This document shows positions 1-8,508 of a stretch of DNA of 10,157 nucleotides, piece by piece. This stretch comes from an uncultured Porphyromonas sp. GTDB lineage: Bacteria > Bacteroidota > Bacteroidia > Bacteroidales > Porphyromonadaceae. Below the pieces are notes generated by a model that made no database searches, was not told the DNA's origin, and worked only from the letters and a program-made list of their open reading frames with translations. Every line of letters starts with the position of its first letter. The stretch's first letter is position 1. The stretch spans positions 1-10,157 of the forward strand of contig CAKMOP010000240.1 of assembly GCA_927910985.1 (NCBI GenBank), given 5' to 3'. A program made the translations under genes and the position numbers.

Positions 1-16
1 TCCGACCATGAGTCCG

Positions 17-34
17 TTAAGCTCGCGAGCTTAA
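17..34. repeat. Perfect 18-bp palindrome
   Basis: TTAAGCTCGCGAGCTTAA equals its own reverse complement, with no spacer. It lies inside the reading frame of the truncated first gene (Val-Lys-Leu-Ala-Ser-Leu-Lys). No partner copy was noticed elsewhere in the window. It may be coincidence or a recognition sequence; nothing in the context shows a role. Confidence 0.9.
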
Positions 35-2073
35 AATTTCGCAACCTTTGTTTGACTACCAAAGCTCCCTATATTAGCGTCGAGGCTTTGGGATACGAGG
101 GAGAGGCTAAGCTGGGAGATTTTCCTCGTCTCATACACCAGTTAGAACTCGGAGCTAATGAACGAGGTGCTCATTTGACACTAGGAGCTGGGCTCAGCCT
201 AGGGAAAAAACTCTTTTCAGGAAAGACAAACATTACGCTACGAGCGTCTTATCGCGATAATGTCTGGTCTTATGAGGGTATGGATGTCAGCGAGATTGCC
301 CTTGATGCTAAAATTGCGGGTAAGATTGGTCTGGTAGGCAAGCTTAATTGGCATCGCGACGACACAATTTATGGGAATGGCTTTACTGGGGATCTTCTCT
401 TATCGCTGGGGCTAGGCAAGACTAATCATATTTCGTGGAAAGTCCGTGCAGGCTTTGGGCGTAAAGACAGCAATAGTTATTGGTATGCCGATGGCCTAGG
501 GACTTTCCCTCAAGGTATACCGCTTGTTGCTCCTATGACCCTCAATGGTATTGGGGGAGCTCTTACTTATGGTGTGCGAGCTGAAGGGCAAAGTGCCGAG
601 GGTGGCAAATTCCGAAGTGCTCAGTACGTACCTGATGAAAGTAAGGGCCTCGGATTCAAGGCATCTACATTATTTGAAATCAGCAAAACGGCACAAGGTG
701 AGGCTGCCCTAGAGATAATTTTCTCTCGTTCTGGAGGCTTAAGTATGGTCGGTTTCTATGGCTATGCCCAATTCCCTAAAGATCTTAGGGGCGAAGTGTC
801 CGTAGAGGAGAGGATCGAGCAACAACATCGTTTCATTCCGAGTAACTTAGGCGAACAGCTGAAGCAGGGTGGTGACTTTGAGAATGTTCTAGGGGCTTTA
901 AGTATAAAGAAACTACCGGAAGGACTTAAGGGGGCTAATATTTCAGGTTCTATTTTTATGCAGTTGGACTTGGACAATAGTAGCCTACACGCCGTGAGCC
1001 AAGTCTATGTGTCAAGTCCAGCTGGTGTAATCGCAGGCACTGGTCCTGATGGACTTGCTGGAAGGGGTGTACTGCATATTGATCCTAAGGAGTGGTACTT
1101 ACATCTAGGGACTCCAGCGACTCCTATTGGCTTGAAGCTAAATGTTGGTAGCATTCTCGCCGTTAAGAGTGATGCTTACCTAATGGCAGGAAGCCGTATT
1201 CCGGGTATGCCTACTCCTCCGCAAGAAGTAGCTAATCTGATAGGGCAAGATATTAGCCGTCTGAGCCTAGGACGTAATTTAGACGCTTTAAGTACGGGTA
1301 AAGGCTTCGCTTTTGGCTCTAAACTGGGAGTGCGTACAGGTGACCTTCAGTTTGCTATCATGTATGCCAACTTTAATGCAGGCTTAGGTTTTGATGTGAT
1401 GCTCAAGGATTATGGTCAGGCACAATGTCGAGGCCGCTCTGGGACAATCGGTCTGAATGGCTGGTACGCTCAAGGGCAGGCTTATGCCTATCTGCAAGGT
1501 GAGTTGGGCGTAAAAATCAAGTTGTGGTTGGTGCGCATGCGCGTCCCTGTCATTAGGGGAGGTGCAGCTGCCTTGCTACAAGCAGGCTTACCCGATCCAA
1601 CCTTCTTCAAGGGATATCTTGGCGTAAATCTCAATGTGCTTGGACTGGTGAAGGGGCATGCTCGCTTTAAGCTAAGTATCGGCGAAGAGTGTGAGGTCGT
1701 CAATCCAGGCTCCTCTCCCGTAGACGAACCAATGATCAATGACCTTTCGCCAGTTATCGGGGAGCGAGAAGTAAGCGTCTTTGCTGTACCTCAAGCAACC
1801 TTCAATGTTGCAATGGGTAAAACCTTTGAGGCCTCAGACGAGCGTGGTGTAAATAAGATCTATCGTATTAGTCTCAAAAGTTTTGACCTTAAGGATAAGG
1901 AAGGCAAGAGCATTGCTACTCAACTTGTGTGGGGTGATGATAAGACTAAGCTCAGCTTGCAGGCAAAAGAAGTCCTTCCGCCAAATACAGAGCTTACGGC
2001 AAGTGTTCGTGTTGGCTTCGAAGAGTTTATAAATGGCTCTTGGCAGCAAGTTGTGACTTCGGGCAAACCGGCG

Positions 2074-2090
2074 ATTAGAAGAGAAGGCAC
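2074..2090 (+). other. Frameshift site (one extra base) in the giant surface protein gene
   Basis: Up to the codons for Ala-Ile (2071-2076) frame 1 reads like the family. After that, frame 1 becomes Cys/Ser/Arg-rich nonsense and stops at 2191. Removing the A at 2077 gives gcg-att-gaa-gag-aag-gca-cat, which reads AIEEKAHTFTTGGAPSE and continues without interruption to 3157. The exact base cannot be fixed: any single deletion between about 2074 and 2090 restores the frame. There is no long homopolymer here. The GTG at 2204, which would open a separate 318-residue reading frame, lies in the middle of a continuous beta domain and is not a real start. Confidence 0.85.
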
Positions 2091-3156
2091 ATACGTTCAC
2101 TACGGGTGGAGCTCCCAGCGAAATTCCTCTTGCCAATGTCGTTTATGCTTACCCAGTTGTAGGTCAGTCATACTTCCTTCCCAAGGAAAGTAACAAAGGC
2201 TATGTGCAGCTCAAGATGGGACAAAAGTACCTCTTTGAGAAGGGCTTTGACTACAAGATGAGCTTCCTTGATGAAGAGGGAGGACGAGTATCTACGGACT
2301 TCAACTATAACGAGAGCGAGAATAGACTAGAGTTTATTATTCCCAGCCTGAGAAAGAAAACTCCCTACACACTGAGCCTGGCCTACACCGCACAAGTTCA
2401 GGAGGGGCAAGAAAGTACTAAGAATAACTCTACTACTCATCTTGATAGCGAAGACTTAAGTGTGCGCATTGGAGGTGATAGGGCTGAGCACCTTGTGGCT
2501 AGCAACCTAGAGAAAGCTATCCTCAGCTATGACTTCAGTACAAGTCAGCACAATACCTTTAAGGAAAAGATGGATGCCCTCAAGATTAAAGATGGCTTTG
2601 CTGTTTATGATGAAGCCTCAGCTTATCCTCTTGAGCTGGATGTCCGAGCTGATGAGGCTTTTGATGAGGCTGAAGTATTAGGGGTAGAGACAACACAAGG
2701 GAAAGCCCTTGTGCAACTCAAAGCAACGTTAGAAGAGGATTATTTTGCCAAGACCGTCTACCCCTTAGTTTATGAGGGCTATCCCTTTGCTGGTCTTGAG
2801 TTAACTTATCGTAGTGAGCAACCCTATGGTGCACCACCCTATTATGCCTTTGCTCCGAGTCCATACTTCTTGTCTAAACTGAGTGATGGAACTCTTAATC
2901 AGCAAGCTTATCGATTCCCCTTCACTTTCTTAGCTTCGCGTGTTGTCTTTGCTGACTTCAGCGACCTACAGGGGCTTGTGGTTAATAATCCAGAGTTAGT
3001 GGGGCGTAGTATCTACGAGCGCTTCGCCCTTGGAACTTTACCCGTACTGAGACATGGCAAGTATAAGGCTCTCGTGAGCTATGTCTTACCTAATGGTACC
3101 GTAAGCTCAACGATGCCCATCCTTTACAATAACAATCTCAAGTTTAACGCAGAGCG

Positions 3157-5223
3157 ATGAAACAAGCAAGATGGGGTGTGAGGCTCCTTACCCTTGGGAT
3201 GTGTTTGTTCCTGTCGGCTATGCTCAAGGCACAAACGAAGTCACAGGGAAGCATTAAAGTAAGGACTGAAGTCCATAGTAATAAAGTATTATTGCGATGG
3301 ATTGCCAGTGATGCTAAAACTTGGGAAAGCTTAAACAAGCATGGGGTTCGCTTAGAGCGTCTGACCATCGCACGTAACGGACAAATACTACCAACCCCCG
3401 AAGTGCGCATCTTAGGTGCTGAGCTCAAGCCAAGAGAGAGCGATGAACTCAAGGCTATAGCCACACAATACCCTATGGGCTTAGTGATGGCACAAGCTGT
3501 CTTTGGGGCGGACTTTGAGGTCGGTCTGGGAGATAACCCCATGGCTAAGGCTATAGCTCTTGATGAGCAAAGAGAGCAGCGTTATCTCTTCTCTGCTTAT
3601 GCGGCCGACCTATGCTTCCCTGTTGCCAAGGTTATGGGATGGGGCTGGGAGGATACAACGGTGAAGTCTGGAGAGCGATACCTGTATAAGGTCGTCTCAC
3701 TCAGTACAGACAAGAAGATGCCAATCAAGGCTGGGCTAAACTTCGTCATTATGGGGCAGAATACCCAGCTAGTAAAGCCTCAAGCCCTTTCTGTTCGCTT
3801 TGGGGATGCATCGGCTCAACTCTCTTGGGACTACAATGGGTTAGTACACCTATATAATAGCTACATCGTTGAGAGGAGTGAGGATGGACAGACCTTTACT
3901 CCTATTACCCCTGACCCGATCACTCGCATGTCCAAGGGGAAAAGAGCCCACATGCTCCGATCCTATACGGATAGCATTGCTAACCTAAAGACCTATTACT
4001 ATCGTGTAGCTGGGATTACTCCTTTTGGCACTAGGAGTGCATATAGCATAGTTGTTTCGGGAGCTGGATATCCGAGTCTTAAGACGATACCTATGATTAG
4101 CTCTGCCTCTTTTAATGAGAAGGGTGGGGCGCAGATGAGTTGGACATTCTCCCCAGAGGAAGAAGATCTCTTGGAGAGCTTCAGTATCTTACACTCAACA
4201 AATGACAAGAAGTATGTTCCCTTGAAGCAGGGGCTAGCTCCTTCCGTAAGGAGCTATACGATAGATATTCCTAAAGCAAACTATGTCTACTATAAGATAG
4301 AAGCTAAGCCGAAGAGAGGAGCATCAAGGGAATCCTTACCCATCCTTCTGCAGCCAATTGATAGTATTCCCCCGAGCAAGCCCACAGGACTAAGAGCTCA
4401 AGTAGATAGTCTAGGTAAGGTTCGTCTACAATGGAGTGCTAATAAAGAGGCAGACATATTGGGCTATCGCTTATACCGAGGAGAGAATAAGGGGGAAGAG
4501 TTAATCCCTATTACAGATGTAGCCATACAAGATACTCTATATCAAGACAGCGTCCATCTACAATCTCTCAATAGTAAGGTGTACTATGCCCTGACAGCTC
4601 TTGATCATCGCTACAATCAATCAGAGCAATCAGAGCTTGTTGAGGCATTAAAGCCTAATGTACTTGCACCAACGGCACCAAGTATTACTCGTATAGAGCA
4701 TGATAAGGGGCATACTGTGCTTCACTGGGAAGCCGCAGATGACCCATACCTTACAGGCTTCATCATCTTTAGGAAGGAACCAGGAAGCAATACCCTGCAC
4801 CAAGTCGCGAAGATTGATGACAAGGCACAGAGAACTTATCGCATCAAAGACGAAGCAGGGAAGAGCTACATTTATCAGATGCAAGCCTACTCTAGTAAGA
4901 GGCTTCTCTCTGTGATGTCTCCAGAAGTCACTATCGGAGCTCAGATAAGTGAAAAAGCCTTGGTAGATAGCCATCTTAGCCTTAGTGCTCTACCAGAAGG
5001 GGGGATAGCCATTAAGTGGAAGACACAAGCTACAGCACTTATAAGTATAGCTCTCTATAAGACAGATGAGCAAGGACGCTTATACCTCTATCGTGATAGC
5101 CTACCTGCCGAGGGAGAAGTTGTAGACAGGGAAACCCAACAGGGAAAGAGCAATACTTATACGCTTGTCATCAAGCATAAGGGCAGCAAGCCGCAAACAA
5201 TTAAGAGAAGCGTAAATTTATGA
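3157..5223 (+). CDS. Secreted multi-domain fibronectin type III protein
   Basis: This intact 688-residue protein starts at the ATG that overlaps the upstream stop (ATGA), consistent with translational coupling. Residues 1-25 form a signal peptide (Lys/Arg-rich start, hydrophobic core LLTLGMCLFLSAML, cleavage after LKA), leaving Gln26 first. Residues ~30-182 form a longer N-terminal module (VLLRWIASDAKTW, ERLTIARNG, GWGWEDTTVKSGERYLYKV) characteristic of a Bacteroidota family. It is followed by about five Fn3-like units at ~205-303, 305-398, 405-499, 503-595 and 600-688. Each has the Fn3 pattern of a Trp strand (LSWDY, MSWTF, LQWSA, LHWEA, IKWKT) and, in most, a late Tyr strand (YYYRV, VYYALTAL, YIYQMQAY). 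No enzyme motif, membrane anchor or T9SS sorting domain is visible, so its final location is uncertain: periplasm, or the surface via a partner. Its likely role is a structural or binding partner of the flanking genes; this is inferred. Confidence 0.92.
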   Translation: MKQARWGVRLLTLGMCLFLSAMLKAQTKSQGSIKVRTEVHSNKVLLRWIASDAKTWESLNKHGVRLERLTIARNGQILPTPEVRILGAELKPRESDELKAIATQYPMGLVMAQAVFGADFEVGLGDNPMAKAIALDEQREQRYLFSAYAADLCFPVAKVMGWGWEDTTVKSGERYLYKVVSLSTDKKMPIKAGLNFVIMGQNTQLVKPQALSVRFGDASAQLSWDYNGLVHLYNSYIVERSEDGQTFTPITPDPITRMSKGKRAHMLRSYTDSIANLKTYYYRVAGITPFGTRSAYSIVVSGAGYPSLKTIPMISSASFNEKGGAQMSWTFSPEEEDLLESFSILHSTNDKKYVPLKQGLAPSVRSYTIDIPKANYVYYKIEAKPKRGASRESLPILLQPIDSIPPSKPTGLRAQVDSLGKVRLQWSANKEADILGYRLYRGENKGEELIPITDVAIQDTLYQDSVHLQSLNSKVYYALTALDHRYNQSEQSELVEALKPNVLAPTAPSITRIEHDKGHTVLHWEAADDPYLTGFIIFRKEPGSNTLHQVAKIDDKAQRTYRIKDEAGKSYIYQMQAYSSKRLLSVMSPEVTIGAQISEKALVDSHLSLSALPEGGIAIKWKTQATALISIALYKTDEQGRLYLYRDSLPAEGEVVDRETQQGKSNTYTLVIKHKGSKPQTIKRSVNL

Positions 5224-6365
5224 TGCGAAAGAAAATCCTACAAATAGTCTTTATATGGCTTATTATCATACTCTCCAGCCAAGCTCAGAACAATGGGAGG
5301 TATAAATTAACTCTGTCTTTTGACAGGGTGCATAATACGGGGAGTAATCCTATGGGCTGGTTAGATTTTGAGTTTTTTGCATCGTCTAAAGGGAAGGAGG
5401 AGCTCTTGGGTAAATTTCAGCACGGCTCTGTAAAAAACTCACCTTGGTGGGGTAAGCAACCTCCAACAATCGTCAAAGAATATAAGAATGAAGATGGAAA
5501 TGCTCCTGATAGGATAAGAATCTGGAGTAAAAAAGAAACGAAGCCCTTGTTTGGACGTGGAACGCCGTATTATGCTCAAGATTACAAAATCTTAGACAGG
5601 ACATTGCCTTATATTAATCTTAGTTTTGACCACGGAGACCAAGGGCATTCATTCATCGATAAGATGCTTTTAATGGTGCACCTTGAGCTCATCCCCGTCT
5701 CTATTAACCTCCATTACTTCCACAACCAGGGGCAGGGGTCGGAAGTAAGTGTTAATCGTATGTTGCCAGACAAAGATCCTATTACCCTCAAGGCAACAAA
5801 AGGTTTCGTTGAGGCAACCTATCAATGGGAGTACCGAATAGTAGGAGACCCAACCTGGATCCCCCTACCTGCAGGCGTATCTTATAGTGAGGGTAAGTCT
5901 GTTGTTACGCTCAAGGGCGAAGACCTTATGAGCGAAGCCGACTACCGTGCTTTGATTGTGAGTGGCAAATCCATTGCTTTCCGCATTAACGCTATCACCG
6001 ATGAGGCACGCACAGAGAGTCAATATAAGATCATCACGCTCAAGCCTACACTCACAGTCCCTCATATTGTCTCAACAGAGATGCAACAAGAGCGTTGTCA
6101 TAACTCTCAAGATGCCTCTATTTATGTGAGACTAGATAGAGCACTGCAGCCCAATGAAACTATTGGAATTGCTCGATTGATTGGGAGTATCAGGGGGAGG
6201 GTAGATAATATTGAGGCTCTTGATGCCAATAATGGCTTCTATATTCGGGGGCTCACAGCAGGGAGCTATACCTTCGCTCTCTTAGGGACACACTCTAATG
6301 GATTAGCTGCTTACGCCCAAGCACCTAGCCATGTCATCAATATGACCATCGCCGAGCGACCTGCC

Positions 6366-7703
6366 ATCACGCACTCGTTTACCAAGAAGGATGTGAGTTG
6401 CTTCGCTGGCACTGATGGTGCCATCACACTCACGGCCTCGGGCGGAACAGGGCGCTTCAAGGCACATCTGCTTGACGCCTCTGGGGTAGAGATCCGCACC
6501 CAAGAGTTTAGCTCAACAACTACGCTTTCTCGCCTTCCAGCAGGGCAATATACCCTCAAGGTTTATGATAGCAATGATTGCTTCGCCAAAGACGGTGGAG
6601 GCAATGAACTCATACACCGCGTCACTCTAGCGGAGCCCTCCGAAGCTGTGTCTGTTTTGGAGGAAGCTGTTGTAAGTCCCTTAGCTTATAACTCTTCTGA
6701 TGGCTCCATCAGTTTTAGAGCCTCAGGGGGAACTCCACTCGCTAACGGCTACCAGGTTCGTATCATACGTCTGTCGGATGGCCGCAGTTTTACCCCTACT
6801 TCTGTACGCCCCGATGGGGGTGCCTATATCTACACTCTATCTAATATATCTAGAGGAGAATATCAGGTCATCGTAGAGGATGCCCGCTTTGATGCTCTCG
6901 CCCCCGAGGATAAGAATGCCCCTTGCGGTTGTCGAGCAAAGCTTGATATAACGCTCAATGCTCCTCCTCCCCTAGGTGTTGAGGTTAAGGAAAGTCGCTT
7001 CGTTAGCTGTCACGGAGATAGTAACGGAGAGATAACAGCATATGCTAAGGGTGGCAAGCCCCATATAGCGAGCCGTCTGCCCTACACCTACACTTGGTAT
7101 AAGCTAACCAATGGGTCTAACGAAGAACTAAGTCAACAAACAGATAGTATCGCTCGAGGTCTTAGTGCAGGTCAATATCAAGTGAAGATCACAGATGCTA
7201 ATAACATCAGTGTACTATCTGCCGTATTTACATTAGTTCAGCCCGAGGCTCTAAGCCTCAAGTTTAAGGTCATTAGTCCTAATTGTAGTGGAGGGGAAGG
7301 CTCTATCGAAGCGCTTGTCACGGGAGGCACTGCACCATATTCATATGAGTGGAACAAGGAGGGTGAAACCCACTCAAGTCTTCGAGTTAACGAAATAAGT
7401 ACCTATTTCCTCCGTGTTACAGATAGTAGAGGCTGTACGATTGATGCTACAGCAGAGGTTTCCTCTCCTGAAGCCCTTGTTGTGCGACCAGAATTAGTAC
7501 ACCCCAGTTGCTTTGGAGCTTCTAATGGTAGCATCAAACTCAATATCAGTGGAGGTACGAGTCCCTATACGATACGTTGGGAGGATAGTCCTAGTCTTAC
7601 TACTCGTCAACGAGATAAACTCCAGGCTGGAGAATATGTAGCTCTGATATCTGATGCTGCTGGATGTACGCTACGCTATCGCTTGAGCTTGACACAGCCA
7701 GAC
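6366..7703 (+). repeat. About five tandem SprB-like protein repeats
   Basis: Divergent protein-level repeats of roughly 75-100 residues run at residues ~383-472, 478-580, 588-675, 678-752 and 755-828 of the SprB-type protein. Four of the five open with a Cys near the start (VSCFAGTDGAITL, VSCHGDSNGEITA, PNCSGGEGSIEAL, HPSCFGASNGSIKL); the second lacks it (YNSSDGSISF). A G-G-T/K turn follows (SGGTGRF, SGGTPLA, KGGKPHI, TGGTAPYSYEW, SGGTSPYTIRW). Most units close with an AGxY strand and D-x-x-G/N-C (AGQYTLKVYDSNDC, VTDSRGC, AGEYVALISDAAGC). The DNA copies are too diverged for slippage, so this is not a DNA-level microsatellite. The repeats likely form stacked Ig-like beta domains that extend the protein from the cell surface. 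Confidence 0.85.
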
Positions 7704-8048
7704 GAACTCAAGGTAAACCTCTCCGAAGCCTTTACTCTCTGTAAAGATCAAAGTCGTAATCTCCGAGCTACCTCCAATCAAGAGAATGTAAGTTACTCAT
7801 GGTTGCGTAATGGTCAGCCTCTCAGCGAAACTGGTAAAGAGCTTAGTGTTAGCCGTGCTGGCACTTATCGTGTCATCGTGACCAATGAGGGCGGTTGCAC
7901 AGCCTCCGCTGAGGTTATAATCCGTGAGAGTCAGACTGAACTACCCATTGATATTACAGCTCCAAGCTCTGTAGACCTAGGAGCAGAGATCCATGTAGTT
8001 AATATCAGTCAAATCAAGGCTGATCGACTAAAATGGTACCTCCCTGGT

Positions 8049-8053
8049 CGGGG
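8049..8053 (+). other. Frameshift site (one extra base) separating the sorting domain
   Basis: The reading LKWYLPG is family-like up to 8048. Frame 0 then gives RGSCQEPE and a stop at 8073-8075. Removing one base from the cGGGG run (8049-8053) gives LPGRAVVKSQSDERLIF or LPGGAVVKSQSDERLIF, which continues smoothly into the PKD-like module and sorting domain. The four-G run makes a one-base expansion, or a base-calling error, plausible. The ATG at 8095 falls inside a beta strand pair (IFTMNSAGTYTV) and has no signal peptide, so it is not a real gene start. Confidence 0.85.
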
Positions 8054-8223
8054 CAGTTGTCAAGAGCCAGAGTGACGAGAGGCTCATCTTCACAATGAAC
8101 TCTGCTGGTACATACACAGTAGCACTTGAGGGCTATCTTGGAGACTGCTCTGCACTTGTTAGGCAGCGTATCGAGGTACTACCTGCTGGGAGCGTGACTC
8201 TTCCCGATGATAAGGTTGGAGCC

Positions 8224-8478
8224 ATGATCAAACAGTTTCTTGTGACTCCTAATCCAACGACAGGAGAATTTAAGGTCTTTATTGAGCTACGAGAGCCTCA
8301 AGACTTTACACTACGCCTCCTATCTCCGACCATGGTAGAGATGGATAAGAAGGCTCTAAAGAAAGTGCAAGTGCAAACTTTTGAGTACGAGCTGCGAGGG
8401 AATACCTCTGGAGTCTATACCGTAGAGCTTCGTGTCGGGGAAGAGAGGTCTTTGCTCAAGGTGACAAAACAAGGCAAC
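8224..8478 (+). other. T9SS type A C-terminal sorting domain (Por secretion tail)
   Basis: This is the last ~85 residues of the SprB-type protein, in frame 1. The pattern fits the family that directs cargo through the T9SS of Porphyromonas and relatives: VTPNPTTGEFKV (usual form: PNP..G.), a central strand pair FTLRLLSPTM, then TSGVYTVELRVGEERSLLKV near the C-terminus (usual form: G.Y.v.v..g....K...). In the family this domain is recognised at the outer membrane, removed by the PorU sortase, and the cargo is attached to A-LPS. The piece alone has no signal peptide, so it could not act separately from the upstream frame. Confidence 0.85.
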
Positions 8479-8481
8479 TAA

Positions 8482-8508
8482 TTTATTTAGATTATAATCG
8501 TGATAGTG
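8482..8508. other. 27-bp intergenic gap without recognisable signals
   Basis: This AT-rich gap is the only non-coding stretch. I see no inverted repeat followed by T-tract, no Bacteroidota-type promoter pair (TTTG at -33 with TAnnTTTG at -7) and no strong purine Shine-Dalgarno, although Bacteroidota commonly do without one. In-frame GTG codons at 8500 and 8506 precede ATG 8509 and are weaker start candidates. Read-through from the upstream gene is likely; a promoter inside the upstream coding region cannot be excluded. Confidence 0.6.

Larger units (their letters stand above)
1..3160 (+). pseudogene. C-terminal part of a giant beta-rich surface protein, 5'-truncated by the window and frameshifted
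   Basis: The frame is open from the first base, so the TTG at 52 is not a credible start and the real N-terminus lies upstream. Frame 1 runs to TAA at 2191-2193, but from about 2078 family-like sequence continues one frame over (TTGGAPSEIPLANVVYAYPV at about 2099-2158) to TGA at 3158-3160. Dropping one base near 2077 joins the parts into 1,052 residues. Residues ~30-560 are Gly-rich, short alternating strands resembling outer-membrane or surface beta-repeat proteins. Residues ~581-700 look Ig-like (SbsA/Big_5-like), followed by a further all-beta module around YAYPVVGQ. No T9SS sorting domain or catalytic motif is visible at the end. It resembles long Bacteroidota proteins that begin with TANFOR/Fn3 modules; function is unknown. 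The stop overlaps the next gene's start (ATGA). Coding nature is sure; whether it is a true pseudogene or carries a sequence error is not. Confidence 0.8.
5220..8481 (+). pseudogene. SprB-repeat surface protein with T9SS type A sorting domain, frameshifted before the sorting domain
   Basis: The gene starts at ATG 5220 overlapping the upstream stop (5223 is an alternative, ATGATG). A signal peptide covers residues 1-22 (RKK, then a run of Ile/Leu/Trp, cleavage after SQA), leaving Gln23. Residues ~24-280 are a distinct N-terminal region I do not recognise. Residues ~287-380 look like a degenerate repeat, ~383-828 hold about five SprB-like repeats (see separate entry), and ~833-943 are Ig/PKD-like (SYSWLRNG, AGTYRVIV). 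Frame 0 ends at TGA 8073-8075 as 951 residues. Skipping one base at 8049-8053 continues as AVVKSQSDERLIFTMNSAGT to TAA 8479-8481, giving 1,086 residues with a T9SS sorting domain. SprB is the gliding adhesin of Flavobacterium; shared repeats do not imply gliding here. As written, the product would lose its T9SS address. A sequencing error is a real alternative. Confidence 0.85.

Noticed and set aside
52..2193. TTG at 52 as the start of a 713-residue gene
   Set aside because: The same frame is open to base 1 and the sequence after 52 has no signal peptide; it is the middle of a longer protein.
2204..3160. A separate gene starting at GTG 2204
   Set aside because: Family-like sequence in this frame begins upstream at about 2078 and there is no signal peptide at 2204; it is the frameshifted continuation of the first gene.
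762..6559. Other antisense or out-of-frame open frames (for example 762-977, 3144-3542, 4648-4974, 6311-6559)
   Set aside because: All are shadows of strong + strand genes, with no start signals and no recognisable domains.
6366..7703. CRISPR-like or DNA tandem repeat
   Set aside because: The repetition is at protein level only; unit lengths vary and the DNA is too diverged for direct repeats or spacers.
2074..8053. Programmed ribosomal frameshifting at the two breaks
   Set aside because: Neither site has a recognisable slippery heptamer with downstream pseudoknot, and the two sites share no sequence; indels explain both more simply.
8095..8481. A stand-alone small protein carrying a T9SS sorting domain
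   Set aside because: The ATG lies within a beta module that continues in frame from 8053; there is no signal peptide, so it is the tail of the SprB-type protein.
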